Assembly: GCF_900111885.1 (NCBI RefSeq)
Contig: NZ_FOKG01000011.1
Span: 187,650 to 251,649, forward strand
Direction: 5' to 3'
From: Amycolatopsis marina
Lineage (GTDB): Bacteria > Actinomycetota > Actinomycetes > Mycobacteriales > Pseudonocardiaceae
Length of the DNA stretch: 64,000 nucleotides
The translations under genes were made by a program, and so were the position numbers. The notes beneath the pieces were generated by a model. That model was not told where the DNA came from and did not search any database. It saw nothing but the letters and a program-made list of their open reading frames with translations. Positions 24,824 through 32,197 of this stretch are shown in pieces (positions within the stretch are counted from its first letter, which is position 1; every line of letters begins with the position of its first letter).

Positions 24824-25021
24824 TCAGCCCGAGTGATGTCGCGTCAACGCCCCGCAGAAGGTCCGGCAGTGTGCCCGCAACTGGCTGACGAGGTCGAGCG
24901 GCGATCGGCCGCCGTCCGCCGGCCCTTGCCCTCTCGTGGCGGTCTCACCCACCTGGCGCCGAAGGACGGCGATCTCGGTGCGCAGCCAGTCATGGCTCTC
25001 GACAAGAAAGTCGCCAAGTCC
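24824..25021 (-). pseudogene. frameshifted, truncated hemerythrin (HHE) domain remnant
   Basis: Reading one frame over from the nitroreductase gives GLGDFLVESHDWLRTEIAVL then RRQVGE..., and further on PLDLVSQLRAHCRTFCGALT then RHHSG and stop. ESHDWLR, the QLRxHCxxFCxxLxxHH spacing and the paired His are typical of the first two helices of hemerythrin-like domains. The expected continuation (GED...FP and the last two helices) is missing. Actinobacteria encode proteins in which an F420-type nitroreductase is followed by such a domain, so this looks like the lost C-terminal half of the neighbouring gene, separated by a one-base frameshift near 25035 and ended early. It overlaps the nitroreductase 3' end. 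Confidence 0.65.
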
Positions 25022-25493
25022 CCGGCTGCGCTCCGTACCCCGGCGCCGGATCGACGCGGTGCAGCGTCACCACCGGGATCACCCGATCAATCCTGGCCTG
25101 GTACTCCCCGAATCCCGGATCGGCTTCAACCACCGCAGCGAAGAGCCGGTCCCGCTCTTCTCCTTGCGGGACAGCAGCGATCGCCTCGAAGGTCGAGGTG
25201 CCCGTCTCGACGGTGACCATCGGATTCTTGCGAATATTGTGGTACCAAGACGGATTGTTCGGGGCTCCCGCCGCGGACGCGACCACCAGCGGCTGCCCGT
25301 CGATCTCCAGGTATGCCAGGGGACTCGTCCGCCGCAGTCCGCTCCGCGCGCCCACCGTGGTCAGCAGGACGATGGATGCTCCCTCGAACATGCCGCCGAC
25401 TTTTCCTTTGTTGTCCCGGAACTCGGCGATGATCTGCCGCTGGAACTCGCCGAAGTCGAACTCGCCCGCGGTTTCGGTTTGTCGCTCGGTCAT
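24990..25493 (-). CDS. deazaflavin (F420)-dependent nitroreductase/quinone reductase family protein
   Basis: A 167-residue split-barrel protein of the Ddn family. The core reads LLTTVGARSGLRRTSPLAYL, SAAGAPNNPSWYHNIRKNP, VTVETGTSTFEAIAAV and GEYQARIDRVIPVVTLHRVD, the standard run for F420H2-dependent quinone or nitro reductases. ATG 25493 has AGGA upstream. The family core is complete to about residue 150. The last residues (PAPGYGAQPGTWRLSCREP) are not family-like: they are the out-of-frame reading of what appears to have been a hemerythrin extension. The enzyme domain may still work; the full-length form is broken. Confidence 0.8.
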   Translation of the reverse strand: MTERQTETAGEFDFGEFQRQIIAEFRDNKGKVGGMFEGASIVLLTTVGARSGLRRTSPLAYLEIDGQPLVVASAAGAPNNPSWYHNIRKNPMVTVETGTSTFEAIAAVPQGEERDRLFAAVVEADPGFGEYQARIDRVIPVVTLHRVDPAPGYGAQPGTWRLSCREP

Positions 25494-25918
25494 GAAGTCC
25501 TTTCCACTCGATCCACTCGGACTGGAGCGCGGACACCACAATGAGCCGACACGAAAGAACCCCGCAGGCCAGTACGCGCTGGAGCAGGACACCACGATCC
25601 GAACGACGGATATCGCGGAAAAGAAGAGCGACTCGTGCCGCTCTCGATGTCAGCTGCTGTGGTGGCTGTGTAAGCCGCTACCTCCAGGCGTAGGCCCATA
25701 CGGGGCTCGCCGACGACGCTAGCACGGCCCTGACGGGAATCGCAAAGTCCGACACCGGCCGCGGTACCCCGTAATCGCGTTGTCGCCCGAGATCGCGCGT
25801 GTTCTACTGCTGCAGCGGAACATGTCCTCAGGCAGCTTTCCGAGGCGCTGACCGAATGCGTCACCGCCATGGTTCTCGGTCAGCGCTGTCCGGTAGGCCG
25901 CACGGAAAGGAAACAACG
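25494..25918. other. 425-base divergent intergenic region without a recognisable gene
   Basis: It separates two divergent F420-type genes, so it should hold both promoters. Frames on both strands give low-complexity shadow translations only. I find no tRNA, repeat array or clear operator. Part of it may be the remains of a lost regulator gene, but nothing supports that directly. Confidence 0.5.
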
Positions 25919-26920
25919 ATGACTCGCCCACAGGTACGCCTCGGGGTCAGGATCAACCGCGAAGTCACCGGCACCCGGTTGCCGGAACTGGCCCGGCAGG
26001 CGGAACAGGCCGGACTCGACGAGGTGTGGGTGGTCGAGGACTGCTTCTACGCGGGAGGAATCGCCGCCGCGGCCAGCGCTCTCGCGGCGACGGAGACGAT
26101 CGCCGTCGGAATCGGCGTGCTGCCGACAGTGGCCCGCAGCCCGGCGATCGCGGCCATGGAACTGGCAGCACTCGCCGAACTCCACTCAGGCAGGCTGCTC
26201 GCCGGTTTCGGCCACGGAGTCGCCTCGTGGATGCGACAGATCGGCGCCTATCCGGCGTCCCCGTTGGCCGCGCTGGACGAGACGCTGACCGCGGTACGCC
26301 GGTTGCTGTCGGGTGAACGGGTTTCCATGGCCGGCAAGCATCTCCACCTGGACGAGGTCGAACTCGAGTTTCCACCGGCCGTCGTGCCGCCCGTGCTGGC
26401 CGGGGTCCGCGGGCCGAAATCGCTGGCCGTCTCCGGCAGGAAGGCCGATGGGACCGTACTCGCCGAGCCCGCCGCGCCCGAGTACATCCGCGCCGCCCTA
26501 AGGGCCGTCGAGGAGGGCCGGAGCGATCCGGCCGCACCTGCGGGTCACTCGCTCACCACCTACAACTGGCTCGCCCTCGACGACGATCCCGAGCGGGCCA
26601 GGGCGCGGGCCCGCTCCTCCTTGGCGTCGGCTCTCGGCCCGGGCGCCGAGGCGCACCTCCGCCCGCTGCCGTTCGGCGCGGAACTGCTCGCCGTCATCGC
26701 GGACAGCGCCACCACCGACGAGCTGGCCGCCCGGCTGCGGCCGGAGTGGATCGACCAGCTCACCGTCTCCGGCGACCTCGAGCGGTGCGTGGAGCAGGTC
26801 CGCCGCCTGCACGAAGCCGGCAGCGACTCGGTGGTGTTGTTGCCGCTCCTTGGCGAGCCGGACGAGGAAGCCTTCGTCGCCGCGGGCCAAATCGCGGCAC
26901 GGCTGCGCCAGACTTCCTGA
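25919..26920 (+). CDS. LLM-class flavin/F420-dependent oxidoreductase
   Basis: A 333-residue luciferase-like monooxygenase-fold protein. RLGVRINREVTGTRLPELAR opens the barrel, then QAGLDEVWVVEDCFYAGGIA, ETIAVGIGVLPTVARSPAIA, SGRLLAGFGHGV and GGVRG-like VLAGVRGPKSLAVSGRKADG. This order is typical of F420-dependent methylene-tetrahydromethanopterin reductase-like enzymes in actinobacteria. ATG 25919 follows AAAGGA by about eight bases. It diverges from another F420-family gene, which hints at a shared theme but not a pathway. Whether the cofactor is F420 or FMN is not decidable here. Confidence 0.8.
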   Translation: MTRPQVRLGVRINREVTGTRLPELARQAEQAGLDEVWVVEDCFYAGGIAAAASALAATETIAVGIGVLPTVARSPAIAAMELAALAELHSGRLLAGFGHGVASWMRQIGAYPASPLAALDETLTAVRRLLSGERVSMAGKHLHLDEVELEFPPAVVPPVLAGVRGPKSLAVSGRKADGTVLAEPAAPEYIRAALRAVEEGRSDPAAPAGHSLTTYNWLALDDDPERARARARSSLASALGPGAEAHLRPLPFGAELLAVIADSATTDELAARLRPEWIDQLTVSGDLERCVEQVRRLHEAGSDSVVLLPLLGEPDEEAFVAAGQIAARLRQTS

Positions 26921-26950
26921 CCGCCACTTTCGGCGGGAAAGTGCCGGTGC

Positions 26951-29020
26951 TCAGACGCAGTCCCGCGGGAGCGCGGTCTGCCAGTTCAGTGCGCTCATCC
27001 GCTCGTCACCCTCGTACGCGTCCAGTTGCGCGTGCACGACGAACTCGGTCGGGGTGCACGAGAGGATCGTGCGCGTCACGGTCTCCGCCTGCCAGTCACC
27101 CCTGCCGAACCGGATCGACCAGACCACCTCTCCCCGGGCCGAGGTGAAGTCGTCGGCGACCCAGCTGTAGGTCTCCTCGGCTCGCGAGGACACATCGAGG
27201 TCGATGTCGTCGTAGTGAGTCGTGCCGGAGTCCTTCACCACCCGAAGTTCCGACGTGTAGCCGATCAGGTCCCGGCACACCTGCCACCGTTGCTCCCCCT
27301 CGCGGAGCTTGGTGGTGGGCAGGGGCTCGGCTCCCTCCGGTTCGTCGAAAGGACGGGGTGAGACCTCGTCGGCCTCCGTGACCGGGCGGATGGGGAGCAC
27401 GAGTGTGCTGGTCGTGGCGAACACCGAGAGTTCGACGGGTTCAGGAGGCGGCCAGGCCAGCGGCCAGTACGAAGTGGACAAGGCGAGCCGGATCCGATGG
27501 TCGGGCGGAAAACTCTGGGCCACCCCGTTGAGTGCCACGCGGACGCGGTACCGCCGTCCCGGCTCCAACGCACGAGGCTCGGCGTGCCCATCTCTGTGCG
27601 TCAGGTTCAGTAGGCCGTAGGTCACGCGGGTGGCCCTGCCGTCGGGAGCCACATCCGAAAGGCGTGCGGCCACCATCGCCACCGGCCGGTTCGCCGCGAT
27701 GTCCAGCTCCACCACGGGAGAGCCGACGATCTCGCAGGTTTCGGGCAACGGCTCACTGTCGAACACGAGTGAACCGCCGTCCTCCTCACGCTGGTCGTAC
27801 GGCAGGTCGGGCGGAGCGTTGTAGGAGCACCACTTCCCCGCGTACTGGCCTACCGAAAGCGGGGAGGCGACCCGCAGCTCGTCCGGCGCCCTCTCTCCCA
27901 CTTCGGCGACGTTGCCGGAGTCGGGCGCCGCACCGGGATCGCTGTGTTCCTGCAGTATCCTGTTGTGGGCCAACGGATGTCGCGTCGGCCGCACGTGCGG
28001 CGACGGCCACGAGGGTTCCCCGACCCACCGCCCCGGGCGCTCCTCGTACGCCGTCGACGGAGGCACGCTGTCCTGCATCCAGACGCGCAGCATCGGGTCG
28101 TCCATGACGTCGTTGTCCTCGCCCTTGAGCCATTTGTCCCACCACCGGACGAGCTCCTGCAGGAAGCCGATCGCCGGCCCCGGCTCCCCGAGGTGCGGGT
28201 ACTTGTGTGACCACGGCCCGATCAGCCCCTTGCGCGGCACGTCGAGGTCGGCCATCAGCCGAAAGACGGAATTGGAGTACCCGTCGGCCCAGCCGCTGAC
28301 CGCCAGCACCGGACAGTCGACCGCGGCGAAGTCCTCGCAGACCGACCCGTGCCGCCAGTAGTCGTCGCGGCGCTGGTGCCGTAGCCACTCCTCCAGCCAC
28401 AGCCCGCTGTTCTCGATCCGGTTGAGCCACATGTCCCGCCATCGCTCGCCGACGATCGCGGGATCGGGCGGGCAGGCGTTGTAGGCGAACATGGTCGAGG
28501 CCCAGGACAGGTTGTCGCTCAGCAGACAGCCACCCATGTAGTGCACGTCGTCCGCGTAGCGGTCATCGGTCGAGGCGACGGTGACGATGGCCGCGAGCCC
28601 CTTCGGCCTGCGGGCGGCGACCTGAAGTCCGTTGAATCCACCCCAGGAGATGCCCATGATCCCGATGTTGCCGTCGCACCAGGGCTGCTGTGCCAACCAG
28701 TCGAGCACATCCTCGGCGTCGTCGAGTTCCTGCGGCAGGTACTCGTCGGTCAGCACTCCCTCGGACTCCCCGGTTCCCCGTAGGTCCACCCGTACCCCGG
28801 CGTAGCCGTGCCCGGCGAAATAGGTGTGGTGGATCGAATCACGCGGCGCGGTGAAGTCACGCTTGCGATAGGGAATGAACTCCAGCACGGCGGGGACCGG
28901 TTCGTCGTCGGACGATACCGGCCGCCAGATGCGACCACCGAGCCGCGTGCCGTCCGAGAGCGTGACCCAGACGTGCTCGTCCTCCGTGACGGCGTGCGCG
29001 AACGAGGTCACCTCACGCAT
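26951..29020 (-). CDS. CocE/NonD family hydrolase (X-Pro dipeptidyl-peptidase S15 type)
   Basis: A 689-residue hydrolase. Residues ~1-380 form the alpha/beta domain: the nucleophile is in IGIMGISWGGFNGLQVA, VRVDLRGTGESEGVL is the strand-loop before it, the acid is in VSGWADGYSNSVF and the base is in GPWSHKYPHLGEP. Residues ~430-680 form the C-terminal jelly roll (PLSVGQYAGKW ... VELDIAANRPVAMVAARLSD). The family contains cocaine esterase, glutaryl-7-ACA acylase and Xaa-Pro peptidases, so it cleaves esters or amides. Its ATG shares one base with the stop of the ATP-grasp gene (TGATG), so the two are made together; a pair that forms and cleaves peptide-like bonds is implied. Confidence 0.85.
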   Translation of the reverse strand: MREVTSFAHAVTEDEHVWVTLSDGTRLGGRIWRPVSSDDEPVPAVLEFIPYRKRDFTAPRDSIHHTYFAGHGYAGVRVDLRGTGESEGVLTDEYLPQELDDAEDVLDWLAQQPWCDGNIGIMGISWGGFNGLQVAARRPKGLAAIVTVASTDDRYADDVHYMGGCLLSDNLSWASTMFAYNACPPDPAIVGERWRDMWLNRIENSGLWLEEWLRHQRRDDYWRHGSVCEDFAAVDCPVLAVSGWADGYSNSVFRLMADLDVPRKGLIGPWSHKYPHLGEPGPAIGFLQELVRWWDKWLKGEDNDVMDDPMLRVWMQDSVPPSTAYEERPGRWVGEPSWPSPHVRPTRHPLAHNRILQEHSDPGAAPDSGNVAEVGERAPDELRVASPLSVGQYAGKWCSYNAPPDLPYDQREEDGGSLVFDSEPLPETCEIVGSPVVELDIAANRPVAMVAARLSDVAPDGRATRVTYGLLNLTHRDGHAEPRALEPGRRYRVRVALNGVAQSFPPDHRIRLALSTSYWPLAWPPPEPVELSVFATTSTLVLPIRPVTEADEVSPRPFDEPEGAEPLPTTKLREGEQRWQVCRDLIGYTSELRVVKDSGTTHYDDIDLDVSSRAEETYSWVADDFTSARGEVVWSIRFGRGDWQAETVTRTILSCTPTEFVVHAQLDAYEGDERMSALNWQTALPRDCV

Positions 29021-30327
29021 CAACGATTCTCCTGTTCCCGCCCGCTCCCCGGCTCGCGGGCGTCATCGAACTCGAACGACAGTGCTTCGAGGCACCGGTC
29101 GTATTTGGCCGACAACTCCGCCTCGTCGGCCGCCGCCGTGTGAATCGTGGCGTAGGCGAAGCTGTAGCTGTCCTGTTCCGGCAACTCGGACAGCCGATCC
29201 CCTTCCTGGGCGAGCAGGTGAATCGAGGTGCCCTCGATCGACCGCTCGATCTCCGCTACCTCCTTGGGGGTCGGCGCTCTGCGCACCACACCGTCGGTGA
29301 ACCGCCGCGCCCACCACTTCGCCGCGAGGTCGTACGGACCCTCCCGATGCGGCAGGGCCGGATCGAGGCCCAACGCGAGACGGACCATGCACTGGTGGTT
29401 CGGCAGCCCGTCGACGTCGTCGAACAGTCTGGCGTGGGACTGCGAGTGCCGCGGATTCACCTCGAGCAGATTGATCTCGTCGGTCTCGGGATCCCAGAAG
29501 TACTCGATGTTGAACGCCACGGACGCCAGGCCGATACGGTCGATGACCTTCGTGGAGATCCGGGCCATCCGCTCGAGCACCGGGTCAGGCAGGGTCGACG
29601 GGTACTGGTAACGCAGAAAGCTCGGGGAATCAGGATAAGTGTGGGAGTCGATGATCCCGTACACGTGGATGTCGTCGCCAGTGCTGTAGCCCTCCACGGT
29701 GACCTGCTTGCCGCTGACCGACTCCTCGGCAAGACAGGCCTGCCCACCCGCGTCGGCGACCTCCGGAGGAAGGTCCACATAGGCCAGTACGGTGTCGAAG
29801 GCCTGACCCACCCTGCCGATACCCGCCCTGATCTCGGTCATCGCGTCGCGGAACTCCGTGTCGTCGTGTACCTCGAAGGCGAGTTCGGAGGAGAACGACT
29901 TGACCGGCTTGACCCACAACGGGTACCGAACGCCGTCCGGAGGCGATTCGTCATCCAGCTCGACAAGGCCGAACCGGGGATGCTCGTCGATCACCTGCTG
30001 CTGCTCGAGTCTGCTCCAGTATTTGTGCTCGCACTTCAGCACCGATTCCAGGGTCGCGGACCGCAATCCGAACCGCGCGCACAGGATGGGCACCATGGAC
30101 GAGACAGGAAAGTCCCAGTAGCCGACGACCGCGTTGATCGGGTCCTGGAACGCCCGTAGCTGCTGGTCCGCCTTGGCGAGCAGGTCGTCGAACTCGATGT
30201 GCTCCGCGGCGAGGAGCTCGTCGACGCTCAGTAGCGGATGAAACCGGTAGGTGTTGAGGCCGCGGACGTCGCGCAGTGTTTCCAGGTTGTCCGGGTCAAG
30301 GCCGAGCACGAACACGTTCTCGGACAT
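29020..30327 (-). CDS. ATP-grasp carboxylate-amine ligase
   Basis: A 435-residue ATP-grasp enzyme. The nucleotide-binding lysine region is YPLWVKPVKSFSS, the central lobe has QACLAEESVSGKQVTVEG, and the metal site is FNIEYFWDPETDEINLLEVN followed by PRHSQSHARL. The N-terminal ~90 residues look like a pre-ATP-grasp fold. These enzymes activate a carboxylate as acyl phosphate and join it to an amine; amino-acid ligases making dipeptides are close in layout. GGAG lies about five bases before ATG 30327. It is the first gene of a two-gene operon with the CocE hydrolase and diverges from a broken MerR gene and an exporter, which together look like a small peptide-type metabolite locus. Substrates are unknown. 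Confidence 0.8.
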   Translation of the reverse strand: MSENVFVLGLDPDNLETLRDVRGLNTYRFHPLLSVDELLAAEHIEFDDLLAKADQQLRAFQDPINAVVGYWDFPVSSMVPILCARFGLRSATLESVLKCEHKYWSRLEQQQVIDEHPRFGLVELDDESPPDGVRYPLWVKPVKSFSSELAFEVHDDTEFRDAMTEIRAGIGRVGQAFDTVLAYVDLPPEVADAGGQACLAEESVSGKQVTVEGYSTGDDIHVYGIIDSHTYPDSPSFLRYQYPSTLPDPVLERMARISTKVIDRIGLASVAFNIEYFWDPETDEINLLEVNPRHSQSHARLFDDVDGLPNHQCMVRLALGLDPALPHREGPYDLAAKWWARRFTDGVVRRAPTPKEVAEIERSIEGTSIHLLAQEGDRLSELPEQDSYSFAYATIHTAAADEAELSAKYDRCLEALSFEFDDAREPGSGREQENR

Positions 30328-30419
30328 CAAGGCTCCTGTCGCCGACGGTTGCTGCTGTATGTCGAGGGGGTACCCAGCCCCTCCTCGCTCATGCACGCGC
30401 GCTCCGGTCCTGGACCGCG

Positions 30420-30429
30420 ACCGTACGGT
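30420..30429. promoter_or_regulatory. perfect 10-bp palindrome between the ATP-grasp and MerR genes
   Basis: ACCGTACGGT lies about 30 bases before the merR start and 90 before the divergent ATP-grasp start. It is a candidate operator for either promoter. Confidence 0.35.
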
Positions 30430-30459
30430 GGAGGCAGGAATCCGGAGAAGGGAACGATC

Positions 30460-30870
30460 GTGCAGATCGGAGAGTTGTCCGAGCGCACGGGCGCCAGCCG
30501 GCGCTCGATCAGGTACTACGAGCAGCAAGGGCTGCTGCGGCCCGCGCGCACCGGCAAGGGATGACGGGTGTACGCCGAGTTGGACGTGAACCGCGTGCTC
30601 AACCTGCGCGGGCTGCTGGCCGCGGGGCTACTGCTGGAGGACGTTCACCACGTCGCACCGTGCCTCGACATGAAGACCGCCGACTTCATGGCCTGCGACA
30701 ACCCCGGTGACGCGACGCTGGCGATGTACGAGGGCCGCCTGGCCGAACTGGACGCGAAGGCAGCAGAACTCCAGCGGTACCGGACGGAACTGGTGGACCG
30801 CTTGGCGCGGCTGCGGGCTCAGGCGGCGGGCGCCGAAGACTTCCGGAGGCTGCTGCGCTCCGGCGCTTGA
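30460..30870 (+). pseudogene. MerR-family regulator interrupted by an in-frame TGA
   Basis: GTG 30460 starts MQIGELSERTGASRRSIRYY followed by EQQGLLRPARTGKG, a complete MerR helix-turn-helix. An in-frame TGA at 30562-30564 then interrupts, after which the same frame continues RVYAELDVNRVLNLRGLLAA, the wing and the following helices, and a C-terminal coiled coil (AELDAKAAELQRYRTELVDR). Related regulators have a bulky residue here (GKGWRVY or NGYRxY), so TGG to TGA is the simple explanation. The rest of the frame is undamaged, so the change is recent, or a sequencing error. GTG 30568 could restart a fragment lacking the HTH. It sits upstream of an MFS gene it presumably controlled. Confidence 0.75.
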
Positions 30871-30898
30871 CCTTGACACCGGTGTCACTACCTACCGT
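30867..30898 (+). promoter_or_regulatory. MerR-type promoter with central palindrome
   Basis: TTGACC (30867-30872) can serve as -35 and TACCGT (30893-30898) as -10, with an overlong 20-base spacer. A perfect 14-bp palindrome, TGACACCGGTGTCA (30874-30887), sits inside the spacer. A stretched spacer with a central dyad is the hallmark of MerR-activated promoters. It drives the MFS gene at 30929. Confidence 0.6.
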
Positions 30899-30928
30899 GC
30901 GGACGCACCCACGAGGAGGTAGTGAACG

Positions 30929-32188
30929 ATGGCAAAACCCGGATTGCCCGGCTGGCTGTACGTGCTGTTCCTGACACTGCTCGCCACCGCGACGGACGAG
31001 TTCATCATCGCCGGCGTACTGCGCGAGATCGCCCGCGATCTCGAGGTCGGCGTTGCTGCCGCGGGCCAACTGGTCACGGTGTTCGCTGTCGTGTACGCGG
31101 TAGGCGCCCCGACGCTCGCTGTCGCCTTCGACCGGTTCCCGCGACGCAGCGTCATGGTGTGCGGCCTTGCCGTCTTCGTACTGGCGAACGCCGCCGCCGC
31201 GCTGGCACCGGGGTACGCCGCGCTGCTGACGGCCCGGGTGGCGGCCGCGCTGGGGGCGGCGGTGATCACCGCCGCCGCCTTCACGACAGCTGCCATGGGT
31301 GCTCCGGCCGGCATGCGGGGCCGGTACCTCGGCGTCGCGACGGCAGGTATGACAGCGGCGCTGTTCACCGGTGTGCCGCTGGGCACCTGGTTGGGCGTCG
31401 CGATGGGGTGGCGCGCCACGTTCTGGCTCATCGCCGCAGTGGGTGTCCTCGCCGCGGCCGGCCTGCTCGGCACCGCACCTTCGGTTCCCGGCAGCTCGAC
31501 CGCACCGCTGCGGACCCGGTTCGCGCCGCTGCGCAGCGCCCGTGTGTTGCGGCTGGTGGCGGTGACCTTCACGGCGGCGAGTGGTGGACTGATGTTCTAC
31601 ACCTACCTGGCCGCCTACGTGGCCGAGGTCGCCACCGGTTCCGGGGTCCTGCTGGCGACCGCGCTGTTCGTGGTCGGTGTCGCGGGTCTGGCCGGAGCAC
31701 TGCTGGCGGGGCGGGCCGCCGACGCGCTCGGCCTCCCGCGCAGCCTGCGCTGGGTGATCGGCGGGCACGCGCTGGCGCTGCTACTCCTCGCCGGGTACGC
31801 CTTCAGTGACCTCACCGGGCCGCTGTCGCTCGGCCTGCTCGTCGCCCTGATCGCGCTGTGGTCGGTCTTCGCGTGGGGCCTCAATCCGCCGATTCAGGGC
31901 AGCATCATGGCAGCCGCGGGTGCCGAATCGGCGATGCCCGCACTCGCGTTGAACATTTCCGGGCTCTACCTCGGGACCGGCGTGGCGGGCGCGATCGGTG
32001 GCGCCGTCGTCGCCGCGGCCGACGTCCGGTTCGTTCCGCTGGCCGGCGGTGTACTGATGATGCTGTCGTTCCTGCTCACGCACATACCGCTCGATTCGAC
32101 CGGCAGCACGGCGGACGCGCCCGGTACCGGTCCACGCGATGCGCCCCAGAAGACGGCCGACGTTCCATCGCCATCGACTCTCACGTAG
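30929..32188 (+). CDS. MFS transporter, DHA1 (AraJ-like) family
   Basis: A 419-residue, 12-segment major facilitator. TATDEFIIAGVLREIARDLE, VFDRFPRRSVMV-like AFDRFPRRSVMVCG (motif A) and GVPLGTWLGVAMGWRATFWL (motif C-like) place it with AraJ/chloramphenicol-exporter-type proteins. GAGGAGGT is eight bases before ATG 30929. It follows the broken merR gene by 58 bases and has its own MerR-type promoter, so it was probably induced by its substrate. It may export a drug or the product of the adjacent ATP-grasp operon. Confidence 0.8.
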   Translation: MAKPGLPGWLYVLFLTLLATATDEFIIAGVLREIARDLEVGVAAAGQLVTVFAVVYAVGAPTLAVAFDRFPRRSVMVCGLAVFVLANAAAALAPGYAALLTARVAAALGAAVITAAAFTTAAMGAPAGMRGRYLGVATAGMTAALFTGVPLGTWLGVAMGWRATFWLIAAVGVLAAAGLLGTAPSVPGSSTAPLRTRFAPLRSARVLRLVAVTFTAASGGLMFYTYLAAYVAEVATGSGVLLATALFVVGVAGLAGALLAGRAADALGLPRSLRWVIGGHALALLLLAGYAFSDLTGPLSLGLLVALIALWSVFAWGLNPPIQGSIMAAAGAESAMPALALNISGLYLGTGVAGAIGGAVVAAADVRFVPLAGGVLMMLSFLLTHIPLDSTGSTADAPGTGPRDAPQKTADVPSPSTLT

Positions 32189-32197
32189 CGTAAGTGT

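Noticed and set aside
29020..30327. The ATP-grasp enzyme as the modifying enzyme of the PTDW peptide
   Set aside because: It lies 25 kb away with its own operon and exporter, and its sequence resembles amino-acid ligases more than graspetide cyclases; a link cannot be supported from this window.
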